Shown here piece by piece: positions 1-6,998 of a stretch of 18,673 nucleotides of DNA. The notes under the pieces are model-generated. The model was not told where the DNA came from. It did not search any database and saw only the letters and a list, made by a program, of their open reading frames with translations. Both the position numbers and the translations under genes were made by a program. The stretch's first letter is position 1, and every line of letters begins with the position of its first letter. This DNA comes from a bacterium (lineage in GTDB: Bacteria > SZUA-79 > Acidulodesulfobacterales > Acidulodesulfobacteraceae): assembly GCA_021781285.1 (NCBI GenBank), contig JAJXXD010000009.1:1-18673 (forward strand). The letters run 5' to 3'.

Positions 1-40
1 TTAAAAATTTCTAAATCGGGATTTGGGAACAAAAAACTTC

Positions 41-69
41 TTGACAAAAGTATAAAATTATTAAATAAT
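41..69 (+). promoter_or_regulatory. sigma70-type promoter of rplM-rpsI
   Basis: TTGACA at 41-46 is a perfect -35 box. A 17-base spacer leads to AATAAT at 64-69, which matches the -10 consensus at 5 of 6 positions. Transcription would start near 76, giving a leader of about 40 bases with a GGGAG ribosome site (about 103-107) before the rplM ATG at 116. The placement and quality fit a strong ribosomal-protein promoter. No experimental evidence is available. Confidence 0.7.
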
Positions 70-115
70 ATAAAACTACGCTTAAATTATATTATAAATT
101 GCGGGAGACATATAA

Positions 116-523
116 ATGACGGAAAGCAAGTGGATACTGGTAGATGCAAAAGGAGTAAGCTTAGGAAGAGTTGCAAGTTTTGTGGCTAATAGGCTTATGG
201 GCAAGGATAAAGCAAACTGGACGCCGTATGCCGATAACGGAGATTTTGTCGTTATCGTCAACAGCGCTAAGGCAAAAATAACCGGCAGGAAAGCGGATGA
301 TAAAGAGTACCATTTTCACAGCGGTTATCCGGGGGGAATGAAGACCTTTAACTATAAAGATATGCTTAAAAAAGACCCCACGTTTCCCGTGTATCAGGCC
401 ATAAAAGGTATGCTTCCGAAAAACAAACTTTCCGACGCCGTTCTTAAAAAAGTTAAAATATACGAAGGCGAAGACCATCCGCATACCGCTCAGCAACCGG
501 TTAAAGTAGAAATAATAAAATAA
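116..523 (+). CDS. rplM: 50S ribosomal protein L13
   Basis: L13 is an early-assembling protein of the large ribosomal subunit that binds 23S rRNA. The 135-residue product has the family hallmarks: WILVDAKGVSLGR near the N-terminus, HSGYPGG in the middle, a KGMLPKN loop, and HPHTAQQP near the C-terminus. It is a few residues shorter than the usual 140-145, mainly because the N-terminal arm is short. The ATG follows a GGGAG ribosome site. It is first in a two-gene ribosomal operon with rpsI, 30 bases downstream, the standard bacterial pairing, and sits behind the strong promoter at 41-69. Confidence 0.97.
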   Translation: MTESKWILVDAKGVSLGRVASFVANRLMGKDKANWTPYADNGDFVVIVNSAKAKITGRKADDKEYHFHSGYPGGMKTFNYKDMLKKDPTFPVYQAIKGMLPKNKLSDAVLKKVKIYEGEDHPHTAQQPVKVEIIK

Positions 524-553
524 ATTAAAAATTAAATTACGGGTAAAAGACTG

Positions 554-949
554 ATGGCAAAAAAAAATATTATACACGCGGTAGGAAAAAGAAAAACTGG
601 CATAGCAAGGGTATATTTTAAAGAAGGAACCGGCAAAATCATAATTAACGGAAGAGATTTCGATAAATATTTCCCCCTTGAAAGCCACAGAGTAACCGCT
701 ACGAAGCCCTTAGCATTTTATTCCGTAGAAAATAAATTCGATATATACGTCAATGTAGTAGGCGGTGGATTAAACGGTCAGGCGGGCGCTATAAAGCTTG
801 CGCTTGCAAAAGCTATTCTTTTAATAAGCCCCGAGCTTAAAGAAACCCTTGCGAAAGCTTCTATGCTTACAAGGGATCCGAGGGTCAAAGAAAGAAAGAA
901 ATACGGCCAGAAAGGGGCAAGAGCAAGATTCCAGTTCTCAAAGAGATAA
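554..949 (+). CDS. rpsI: 30S ribosomal protein S9
   Basis: S9 is a small-subunit protein whose C-terminal tail reaches the P-site tRNA. The 131-residue product starts with the typical AVGKRKTGIARV, has the GGGLNGQAGAIKLALAKA segment, and ends with LTRDPRVKERKKYGQKGARARFQFSKR-type basic tail (final residues RFQFSKR), as in essentially all bacterial S9. Length is normal. It follows rplM after 30 bases and is almost certainly co-transcribed with it. The ribosome site is weak (GGGTAAAAG upstream). argC begins 16 bases after its stop. Confidence 0.97.
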   Translation: MAKKNIIHAVGKRKTGIARVYFKEGTGKIIINGRDFDKYFPLESHRVTATKPLAFYSVENKFDIYVNVVGGGLNGQAGAIKLALAKAILLISPELKETLAKASMLTRDPRVKERKKYGQKGARARFQFSKR

Positions 950-965
950 TAATCGTAATAATCAG

Positions 966-2063
966 ATGATTAAAGTTTCGATTATAGGAGCATCCGGCTA
1001 CAGCGGCATATATTTAATATATGCCCTGTCTTTAAGACCGGATGTTGCTATATCGGCAATAACTTCGCAGACCTATTCAGGCAAAAAACTTTCGGAAGTT
1101 TTTCCCCAATTTACTAAAACCGGTCATAAACATAATTTAGCCTCCGAACTTGAGTTCAGCTCTTTTGACGCGGCTGCCGTAGCGGAATCTTCCGATGTAA
1201 TATTCTTTTGCCTTCCGCATAATGAAAGCTCCAAGCTCATACCTGACATTTTAAAAAAAAACGGCAAAATAAAAATAATAGACGTAGGCGCCGATTTCAG
1301 ATTTGACAGGCTGGAAACATATGAAGAATTTTACGGAAAGCATAATGCTCCCGAATTAAATCAAAAATTTGTTTACGGTCTTTCGGATATTTTTTCCGAT
1401 AAAATCAAAAACTCGCAATTTACGGCAAACCCGGGATGCTATCCGACCGGCGCCTTACTGCCCATTCTGCCGCTTATTTTTAAAAGTGCGGTAGATGCCG
1501 CTTTTCCCGTTATAATCGATTCTTTGTCGGGAATTTCCGGCGCGGGAAGAGGCATAAAATTGCAGAATCTTTTCTGCGAGGTCGAAAACTCGGTAAAGGC
1601 TTATAATGTCTGGTCGCACAGGCATCTTCCCGAAATTCAAGAAAAGGCGGCAGGTGCGTTTTTAAATTCAGGCGGCAAATCGGATAATAATTTACCCGAT
1701 ATTTTATTTACTCCGCACGTTATTCCGGTATCAAGAGGCATACTAACCACGATATACATAAAATTAAATAGCGGAATATCGCAGGAAAATATAATGGAGG
1801 CATATAAGGAATTCTATTCGGGCAGCCCGTTTGTGTCCATACTTAAAAATATAGAAGACTGCAATATAAAAAACGTCGTTTATTCCAATAACTGCCATAT
1901 AGCCTTTGAAGCCGGCAAAAAACAAAATAAAGGAATGATAAAAATTGTCAGCGCTATAGACAACCTAGGCAAAGGTGCTTCCCTGCAGGCAATTCAGAAT
2001 ATGAACCTTATGTTCGGCTTGGAACCGAATTGCGGAATTCCCGAATATTCTCCTTTCCCGTAA
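966..2063 (+). CDS. argC: N-acetyl-gamma-glutamyl-phosphate reductase
   Basis: ArgC catalyses the NADPH-dependent reduction of N-acetylglutamyl phosphate to the semialdehyde, the third step of arginine synthesis, in the cytoplasm. The 365-residue product opens with a Rossmann NADP site (GASGYSG, residues 8-14) and carries the catalytic cysteine in NPGCYPT (Cys158). A longer reading of the same frame from 849 is possible but would run back through rpsI and add 39 non-homologous residues. The ATG at 966 puts the dinucleotide-binding strand right at the N-terminus as in the family. No clear Shine-Dalgarno sequence precedes it, so its translation may depend on rpsI 16 bases upstream. Length is slightly above the usual 340-350. 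Confidence 0.95.
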   Translation: MIKVSIIGASGYSGIYLIYALSLRPDVAISAITSQTYSGKKLSEVFPQFTKTGHKHNLASELEFSSFDAAAVAESSDVIFFCLPHNESSKLIPDILKKNGKIKIIDVGADFRFDRLETYEEFYGKHNAPELNQKFVYGLSDIFSDKIKNSQFTANPGCYPTGALLPILPLIFKSAVDAAFPVIIDSLSGISGAGRGIKLQNLFCEVENSVKAYNVWSHRHLPEIQEKAAGAFLNSGGKSDNNLPDILFTPHVIPVSRGILTTIYIKLNSGISQENIMEAYKEFYSGSPFVSILKNIEDCNIKNVVYSNNCHIAFEAGKKQNKGMIKIVSAIDNLGKGASLQAIQNMNLMFGLEPNCGIPEYSPFP

Positions 2064-2085
2064 TTTCCTTCGATAATAAATAATT

Positions 2086-3723
2086 ATGGAATTAAATAGT
2101 AAGAAAAGACGCGCGACATATTTATTTATTATTATTTCAGCTGCAGTAATTTTATCGTTAACTTTTTTTCGTTTTGAACGGGGCGCAAAAAATAATAAAA
2201 ACACTTCGCCGGTCAAGGACAATTTAAAAAATACTTTAATTATAGGTCTTCCGGCAGATGCCGTAAATCTTATCGGAAATATGGCGGCGGATGCCCCGAC
2301 GGCGGAAGTTACTTCCCAGATTTACGACGGATTAGTCAGGTATAACAGAAATTTTAAAATAGTTCCTGACCTTGCAAAATCATGGAAAATAAGCAATAGC
2401 GGTAAAACCATAACTTTTTATCTCCGCCGCAATGTTTACTGGCAGAACGGGCAAAAATTTACCGCAAAAGACGTTATGTTCACATATCGTTTAATGGTAA
2501 ATCCGGAGACTCCCACGCCTTATGCCGCGGAATACCTCAAGGTATATAAGGCAAAAATTATCGGAAAATACATTTTTCGCGTAACTTATAAAAAACCTTA
2601 CGCCCCGGCATTATCTTCATGGGGGTTAAATATTTTATCCGAAAAACTCCTTGAAGGAAAAAATCTGCTAACCACGAAATTAAGGAGCCATCCCGTCGGC
2701 ACCGGCCCCTACGAGTTCGATAAATGGGTCCATGGGTACGAAATAGTCTTGAAAGCCAACCCTCATTATTTTATGGGCGCTCCGCATATAAAGCGTTTAA
2801 TATATAAAATAGTCCCCGACCCTTCTTCAATGTTTCTAATGCTTAAATCGAACGGTATAAGCTATATGGGGTTAAGCCCTATTCAGTTCAAATATGAATC
2901 GGCCGGCAAAAAATTTAATCTGCGGTTTAAAAAATATATACATCCTTCGTTAAGTTTTACATTTTTAGGATATAATCTTTTAGACCCTCTTTTTAAGAAT
3001 ATAAAAGTCAGGCAGGCTTTAAGCTACGCGATAAATAAAAAAGAAATAATAAAAGGCGCATTGCTTGGATTGGGAGTTCACTGCTATGGACCTTTTATGC
3101 CCGGAACATATTTTTACAATAAGAACGTAAAGAGGTACGGTTATAATCCCGTTAAAGCGTTGGAACTTTTTAACGAGGCGGGTTGGAGCCTTAAAAACGG
3201 AACCTTAGAAAAAAGAGGAAAGCCTTTTAAATTTACCATATTGACCCCGCAGGGAAATCAGGAGAGATTGTCCGCCGCAGAAATCATACAGCAAAATTTT
3301 AAAAAAATAGGCATAAGAGTAAGCATCAGGGTTATGGAATGGACGTCTTTGATATCTGAATTTATTATGAAGAAAAAATTTCAGACGGTCCTGCTCGGAT
3401 TTACTATAACACCCGACCCTTACGACAACGCCGCTATATTTATGAGCTCCAATATCGTCCCTAAAGGTTTGAATTTCACGTCTTTTAACAACCATAAAAT
3501 AGATGCCCTATTCAGGAAAGCGCGTTCCACCTTTGATTTAAAACGGCAAAGGAAGTATTATTTTAAAATCCAGAGTATTCTTGCAAAAGAATCGCCTTAT
3601 ACTTTTTTATATATTCCGTATGCAATGCCGGTAGTCAAAAAAGACGTTAAGGGAATAAAACCGGCTCCGGCGGGGATAGGATATAATATAAGGAAATGGT
3701 ATTACGTTCGATCCGCCGATTAA
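2086..3723 (+). CDS. ABC transporter solute-binding protein, family 5 (oligopeptide/nickel type), probably membrane-anchored
   Basis: This 545-residue protein belongs to the DppA/OppA/NikA family (SBP_bac_5), which captures peptides, nickel complexes or related solutes outside the inner membrane. Family marks are GTGPYEF (about residues 205-211) and the segment around residues 300-322 (IKVRQALSYAINKKEII), followed by the late PDPYDNA region. The N-terminus is KKRR followed by a hydrophobic stretch (about residues 11-28). There is no lipobox cysteine and no obvious signal-peptidase site, so an uncleaved N-terminal anchor is likely. No permease or ATPase genes of this transporter class lie nearby, so its partners are encoded elsewhere. 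No clear ribosome site is seen. The substrate cannot be told from sequence. Confidence 0.87.
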   Translation: MELNSKKRRATYLFIIISAAVILSLTFFRFERGAKNNKNTSPVKDNLKNTLIIGLPADAVNLIGNMAADAPTAEVTSQIYDGLVRYNRNFKIVPDLAKSWKISNSGKTITFYLRRNVYWQNGQKFTAKDVMFTYRLMVNPETPTPYAAEYLKVYKAKIIGKYIFRVTYKKPYAPALSSWGLNILSEKLLEGKNLLTTKLRSHPVGTGPYEFDKWVHGYEIVLKANPHYFMGAPHIKRLIYKIVPDPSSMFLMLKSNGISYMGLSPIQFKYESAGKKFNLRFKKYIHPSLSFTFLGYNLLDPLFKNIKVRQALSYAINKKEIIKGALLGLGVHCYGPFMPGTYFYNKNVKRYGYNPVKALELFNEAGWSLKNGTLEKRGKPFKFTILTPQGNQERLSAAEIIQQNFKKIGIRVSIRVMEWTSLISEFIMKKKFQTVLLGFTITPDPYDNAAIFMSSNIVPKGLNFTSFNNHKIDALFRKARSTFDLKRQRKYYFKIQSILAKESPYTFLYIPYAMPVVKKDVKGIKPAPAGIGYNIRKWYYVRSAD

Positions 3724-3763
3724 TTTAAAATAAAAATAATTAAATAAATCAAAGGAAATCATT

Positions 3764-4273
3764 ATGAAAAAAGAAATAAAGCTGACTCATCTCGACGAAA
3801 AAGGGATGCCGAAAATGGTCGATGTTTCCCAAAAAAACAATACCGTCAGGATTGCTTCCGCCCACGCAAAGGTATCGATGTCCGAAGAAGCTTTTAAACT
3901 TGCGGTCAGCAAGGGCGGCAAAAAGGGAGACGTATTCGGAACGGCAAAGATTGCCGGGATTATGGCGGCAAAAAAAACTTCGGAATTAATCCCGCTATGC
4001 CATCCTTTAAATATAGAAGGCTGTGATATTTTTTTCGAACCGGACGAAAAAGAAAATTTTATAAATATAATTTCTACCGTTAAAATATCCGGCAAGACCG
4101 GAGTAGAAATGGAAAGCCTGGCATCCGTATCCGTAGCGGCGTTAACCGTTTACGATATGTTAAAAGCCGTCGATAAATCCATCGAGATATCCGAAATTTA
4201 TCTTATAAGCAAAGAAGGCGGAAAAAGCGGACGGTATAAAAGATACCCAAATCCCGATTTAGAAAATATTTAA
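3764..4273 (+). CDS. moaC: Cyclic pyranopterin monophosphate synthase
   Basis: MoaC rearranges 3',8-cyclo-GTP to cyclic pyranopterin monophosphate in molybdenum-cofactor synthesis. The 169-residue product has MVDVSQK near the N-terminus, the signature KTSELIPLCHPL (residues 71-82), GVEME (113-117), and the active-site block VYDMLKAVDK with Asp131 and Lys134 at the positions of the catalytic Asp/Lys pair of the E. coli enzyme. It ends with the conserved GGKSGRY. An AAAGGA ribosome site (3751-3756) sits 7 bases before the ATG. Other moa/moe genes are not in the window. A molybdoenzyme elsewhere in the genome is implied. Confidence 0.96.
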   Translation: MKKEIKLTHLDEKGMPKMVDVSQKNNTVRIASAHAKVSMSEEAFKLAVSKGGKKGDVFGTAKIAGIMAAKKTSELIPLCHPLNIEGCDIFFEPDEKENFINIISTVKISGKTGVEMESLASVSVAALTVYDMLKAVDKSIEISEIYLISKEGGKSGRYKRYPNPDLENI

Positions 4274-4288
4274 TAAATTCTAATATTT

Positions 4289-4345
4289 CGTCATTGCGAT
4301 CATATCTTTGGCTGCGCTCGCAATGACTGGATTCTCGCAATGACG
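4289..4345. repeat. Palindromic repeat with two alternative right arms (REP/MITE-like)
   Basis: CGTCATTGCGA (4289-4299) is followed by its exact reverse complement at 4335-4345. The same TCGCAATGAC arm is also present earlier, at 4318-4327, so CTCGCAATGAC occurs twice with a 17-base period. The left arm can therefore pair with either copy (10 or 11 base pairs). The wording 'GTCATTGCGA...TCGCAATGAC' resembles short dispersed repeats common in bacterial genomes. That it is repeated elsewhere in this genome is inferred. No U-tract follows, so it is not a classical terminator for moaC. Confidence 0.65.
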
Positions 4346-4491
4346 GGATAGTGCGCTGAAAAAATGGCGACAGACCACTTTATTGTCAATGGCAAGAGCG
4401 GTTTTATATCTCAATCGCGGCAATTGAAAAGGAAAAACAGAAAAAATAAGTTATTTTTTGTTCTAAATTGGAATTAGGGGGCTAAAAAAAA

Positions 4492-4521
4492 TTGACATTT
4501 GCACAAAAAATAATTTATAAT
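4492..4521 (+). promoter_or_regulatory. Consensus sigma70-type promoter of vapBC
   Basis: TTGACA at 4492-4497 and TATAAT at 4516-4521 are both perfect consensus boxes, separated by 18 bases. The predicted start is near 4528, giving a leader of about 75 bases. Strong promoters held down by the antitoxin complex are typical of toxin-antitoxin operons. A TGCACA copy lies inside the spacer (4500-4505). Confidence 0.75.
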
Positions 4522-4533
4522 TATGTATATTGG

Positions 4534-4553
4534 TGCACATATATATGCACATA
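4534..4553. promoter_or_regulatory. Candidate VapBC operator: tandem TGCACATA
   Basis: TGCACATA occurs at 4534-4541 and again at 4546-4553, a 12-base period (about one helical turn). A third TGCACA is at 4500-4505 between the promoter boxes. The same stretch also reads as an inverted repeat, GTGCA (4533-4537) and TGCAC (4546-4550) with 8 bases between. It starts just past the predicted transcription start. Ribbon-helix-helix antitoxins bind such repeats, so autoregulation is likely but inferred. Confidence 0.5.
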
Positions 4554-4602
4554 CAGGTTCGTTTGAATTGAATTAAAATTTTTATATAGGAGCTGGTTAA
4601 TA

Positions 4603-4800
4603 ATGCGTACTACGATAACGATAGAAAAAGATATTATAGACGATTTAATGAAGGAAATTCATGCAAAAAGCAAAGCATCTGCGGTTAAAATAGTCATCGA
4701 TTCGTATCTTAAAAAAAATAAAATAGATAAGATAAGAAAATTAAAAGGAAAACTCGAATTCGATATGACAGCCGATGACATCAGACACTATGAAAGGTGA
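4603..4800 (+). CDS. vapB: Type II antitoxin, VapB family (ribbon-helix-helix)
   Basis: This 65-residue protein should neutralise the VapC toxin encoded next to it and repress the operon. Residues 1-8 (MRTTITIE) form the DNA-binding beta-strand, followed by two helices (IIDDLMKEI and KASAVKIVIDSYLKK), the pattern of small ribbon-helix-helix VapB antitoxins. The C-terminal part (KLEFDMTADDIRHYER) is the usual toxin-wrapping tail. AGGAG sits 10 bases before the ATG. It overlaps vapC by 11 bases. Its own promoter and possible operator lie upstream. Confidence 0.85.
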   Translation: MRTTITIEKDIIDDLMKEIHAKSKASAVKIVIDSYLKKNKIDKIRKLKGKLEFDMTADDIRHYER

Positions 4801-5200
4801 AAAAATATTAATAGATACTTCCGTTTGGATTGATTATTTTAAGAAACGGGATAGCAGTATAGGCGATGTCGTGGATGCCGTTCTTATAAAAAAAGACGTT
4901 TATATCCCAAAAGTCGTAATAGCCGAACTTATACAGGGTGCAAAATCCGAAAAGGAAATTGCAGTCATAGAGGAATTTTTAGATGCATTTTATATAATTG
5001 ACAATAAGGGCGACACTTGGATAAAAGCGGGGAAATTTTCATTTTCTATGAAGCGGCAAGGAAAAACTATAAATTTAACGGATTGCTATATAGCAATTAT
5101 GGCATTAGACAATGATTGCGAAATATTTTCGCTTGATAAACATTTTATAGAGATTAAAAATTTTATAAATATCAAATTATTTGATTTTCAAAAAAAGTAA
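4790..5200 (+). CDS. vapC: PIN-domain ribonuclease toxin VapC
   Basis: VapC toxins are Mg-dependent endoribonucleases that cut tRNA or rRNA and halt translation when free of antitoxin. The 136-residue product is a complete PIN domain with the full acidic set: Asp9 in ILIDTSVWIDYF, Glu46 in VVIAELIQG, Asp98 in NLTDCYIA and Asp116 in FSLDKHF. The toxin therefore looks intact. An in-frame ATG at 4775 is possible, but 4790 gives the standard short N-terminus and an 11-base overlap with vapB, implying translational coupling. No separate ribosome site is seen. The cleavage target cannot be read from sequence. Confidence 0.87.
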   Translation: MKGEKILIDTSVWIDYFKKRDSSIGDVVDAVLIKKDVYIPKVVIAELIQGAKSEKEIAVIEEFLDAFYIIDNKGDTWIKAGKFSFSMKRQGKTINLTDCYIAIMALDNDCEIFSLDKHFIEIKNFINIKLFDFQKK

Positions 5201-5218
5201 CTGTTTTTTTGATTTTTT
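5188..5218 (+). terminator. Possible weak intrinsic terminator of vapBC
   Basis: TCAAAAAAA (5188-5196) pairs with TTTTTTTGA (5204-5212) around a 7-base loop and is followed by TTTTTT (5213-5218). The stem overlaps the vapC stop codon. It is nearly all A-T, so its strength is doubtful, but position and U-tract fit an end for the vapBC transcript before the sdh promoter. Confidence 0.35.
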
Positions 5219-5231
5219 CGATAAAATTTTA

Positions 5232-5260
5232 TTGCAAATTTTAAAGGTTTATCCTATAAT
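5232..5260 (+). promoter_or_regulatory. sigma70-type promoter of sdhABE
   Basis: TTGCAA (5232-5237, 4 of 6) and a perfect TATAAT (5255-5260) are 17 bases apart. Transcription would start near 5267, about 41 bases before the sdhA ATG, which has a GAGGG ribosome site at 5298-5302. Confidence 0.6.
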
Positions 5261-5307
5261 ATCAAGAATTGTATTCCTAAAAAAGACTATAAATATAGAG
5301 GGTATAA

Positions 5308-6981
5308 ATGTTAAAACATGACGTTGTAATCGTCGGCGCAGGACTTGCGGGATTAAGGGCCGCCGTCGAACTTAGAAAAAAAGGGATAGACGCAGTAATA
5401 GTGAGCAAGGTTTATCCTACGAGGTCTCATTCCGGAGCGGCTCAGGGGGGAGTTAACGCCGCATTCGACGAAAACGATTCATGGGAGTCCCATTTTTTCG
5501 ATACCGTAAAAGGCAGTGATTATCTCGGAGATCAGGATGCAATAGAAATTTTGACAAGCGAAGCTCCCGCTAATATACTCGACCTTCAAAGAATGGGGGT
5601 GGTATTTAATAGAAATGACAAGGGAGGCATTGCGCAGAGACCTTTCGGCGGGCAGAGTTTTCCGCGTTCCTGCTATTATGCCGATGCGGTCGGACATATG
5701 ATGCTCCACGGACTTTTCGACAACGTCCTTAAATATAAAACAAAAATTCTTTATGAATATTTAGTTACCAGTCTGGTTACCGATAACGGAAAAGTCAGCG
5801 GGGTCGTCGCTTACGATATTAAAAACGGAAAATTTGAAGGTATTGCCGCAAAAGCCGTATTGTTTGCTACCGGAGGTTACGGACAGGTATATTCTTCCAA
5901 CACGAACGCGCTCATAAACACGGGAGACGGAATGGCGGTTTCTATTAAAGCCGACGTTCCTTTAATGGATATGGAATTTGTCCAGTTTCATCCTACGACC
6001 CTTAAAAGTACGGGGATATTGGTTACTGAGGGCGCAAGGGGCGAGGGCGCTTATCTTCTTAATTCTCTTGGCGTCAGGTTTATGTCGAAATATGCTCCGA
6101 AAGCTATGGAACTTGCCCCGAGAGATGTCGTGGCTAGAGCCGAACAGACCGAAATCAACGAAGGAAGAGGGGTTGACGGCGCAATACTTTTGGATGTCAG
6201 GCATTTAGGCAAAGAAAGGATAATGGAAAGACTTCCGCAAATAATGCAGTTATCCATTGATTTCGAAGGGGTTAATCCTATTTACGAACCTATTCCTATC
6301 AGACCCGGCGCTCATTACTCTATGGGCGGCATCAAAACGGATTATAACGGCAGGACGGTCGTCGAAGGTTATTATTCGGCTGGAGAATCCGCCTGCGTCA
6401 GCGTTCACGGGGCAAACAGGCTCGGAGGCAATTCGCTTCTCGATACCGTGGTATTCGGAAGAAGGTCGGGAATCGATATAGCGGAATATTTAAAAACCGC
6501 CGAGGAAAGAAAATTTGACGAATCTACGGTTAAAAGAGACGAAGAAGTTTTTGAAAAACTTAAGAAATCTTCGGGAAAGGAAAGACACGGTTTGTTAAAA
6601 TCCGAACTTCAGGAAGAAATGAGAGCCGACGTAGGCGTTTTTAGGGAAGAAAATGCAATGAAAAAAGCTCTAGATAAAATTAACGAACTCAAAGAGCGCG
6701 CAAAAAACATAGGTATAGACGATAAATCTAAAACGTTTAATACCGATATAGTCGAGGCATTCGAGTTTAACAATATACTGCTTATAGCCGAAGTTATCGC
6801 AAGGGGCGCAATTTTAAGGAAAGAATCGAGAGGCGCACATTATAGAACCGATTTTCCTGAAAGAGACGATGAAAACTGGCTTAAGCATACGCTGGCTACT
6901 TTGGACGGCAACGGAAATATAAAATTCGATTTTTCGGAAGTTGCCGTAACAAAATTTAAACCTCAGCCGAGAACCTATTAA
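5308..6981 (+). CDS. sdhA: Succinate dehydrogenase/fumarate reductase flavoprotein subunit
   Basis: SdhA interconverts succinate and fumarate using covalently bound FAD. The 557-residue protein begins with the dinucleotide fold GAGLAG (residues 10-15). The FAD-linking histidine is in RSHSGAAQGGVN (His41). Active-site residues are visible: His228 in HPTT, Arg244-Gly-Glu246, Arg272/Arg276 in PRDVVARA, His336 in RPGAHYSMGG and Arg371 in GANRLGGNSL, matching the catalytic set of E. coli FrdA. There is no Tat or Sec signal, so the complex faces the cytoplasm, unlike the Tat-exported MfrA of Campylobacter and Wolinella. sdhB follows after 17 bases. Direction of reaction (succinate oxidation or fumarate reduction) is not decidable here. 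Confidence 0.95.
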   Translation: MLKHDVVIVGAGLAGLRAAVELRKKGIDAVIVSKVYPTRSHSGAAQGGVNAAFDENDSWESHFFDTVKGSDYLGDQDAIEILTSEAPANILDLQRMGVVFNRNDKGGIAQRPFGGQSFPRSCYYADAVGHMMLHGLFDNVLKYKTKILYEYLVTSLVTDNGKVSGVVAYDIKNGKFEGIAAKAVLFATGGYGQVYSSNTNALINTGDGMAVSIKADVPLMDMEFVQFHPTTLKSTGILVTEGARGEGAYLLNSLGVRFMSKYAPKAMELAPRDVVARAEQTEINEGRGVDGAILLDVRHLGKERIMERLPQIMQLSIDFEGVNPIYEPIPIRPGAHYSMGGIKTDYNGRTVVEGYYSAGESACVSVHGANRLGGNSLLDTVVFGRRSGIDIAEYLKTAEERKFDESTVKRDEEVFEKLKKSSGKERHGLLKSELQEEMRADVGVFREENAMKKALDKINELKERAKNIGIDDKSKTFNTDIVEAFEFNNILLIAEVIARGAILRKESRGAHYRTDFPERDDENWLKHTLATLDGNGNIKFDFSEVAVTKFKPQPRTY

Positions 6982-6998
6982 TAGAAAGGGGAAATATA

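Larger units (their letters stand above)
4274..4602. other. 329-base intergenic region between moaC and vapB
   Basis: This is the only gap above 300 bases. From left to right it holds a palindromic repeat (4289-4345), a stretch with no recognisable content (about 4350-4485; one 37-codon reading frame at 4364-4477 without a ribosome site), a consensus promoter (4492-4521), TGCACA repeats (4534-4553), and the vapB ribosome site AGGAG (4588-4592). The mix of repeat, empty sequence and a toxin-antitoxin pair suggests a site of past insertion between core genes. Confidence 0.7.

Noticed and set aside
161..688. 175-codon minus-strand reading frame opposite rplM and rpsI
   Set aside because: It spans two conserved ribosomal protein genes and their gap. 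Its residue content reflects the reverse complement of those codons.
849..965. Upstream extension of the argC frame through the end of rpsI
   Set aside because: The 39 added residues are an out-of-frame reading of rpsI codons. The ATG at 966 puts the NADP-binding strand at the N-terminus as in ArgC proteins.
2072..2085. GATAAT box before the solute-binding protein as another leaderless promoter
   Set aside because: No -35 or extended -10 context, spacing of eight bases to the ATG, and TAATAAT-like strings are common in this AT-rich sequence.
4364..4477. 37-codon reading frame in the moaC-vapB gap
   Set aside because: No ribosome site, no recognisable domain, and it lies in low-information sequence next to a repeat. 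Could be a decayed remnant, but nothing supports a gene.
4775..4789. Alternative vapC start giving five extra residues
   Set aside because: No ribosome site favours it, and the start at 4790 gives the usual short N-terminus before the first catalytic Asp. Not excluded, only less likely.
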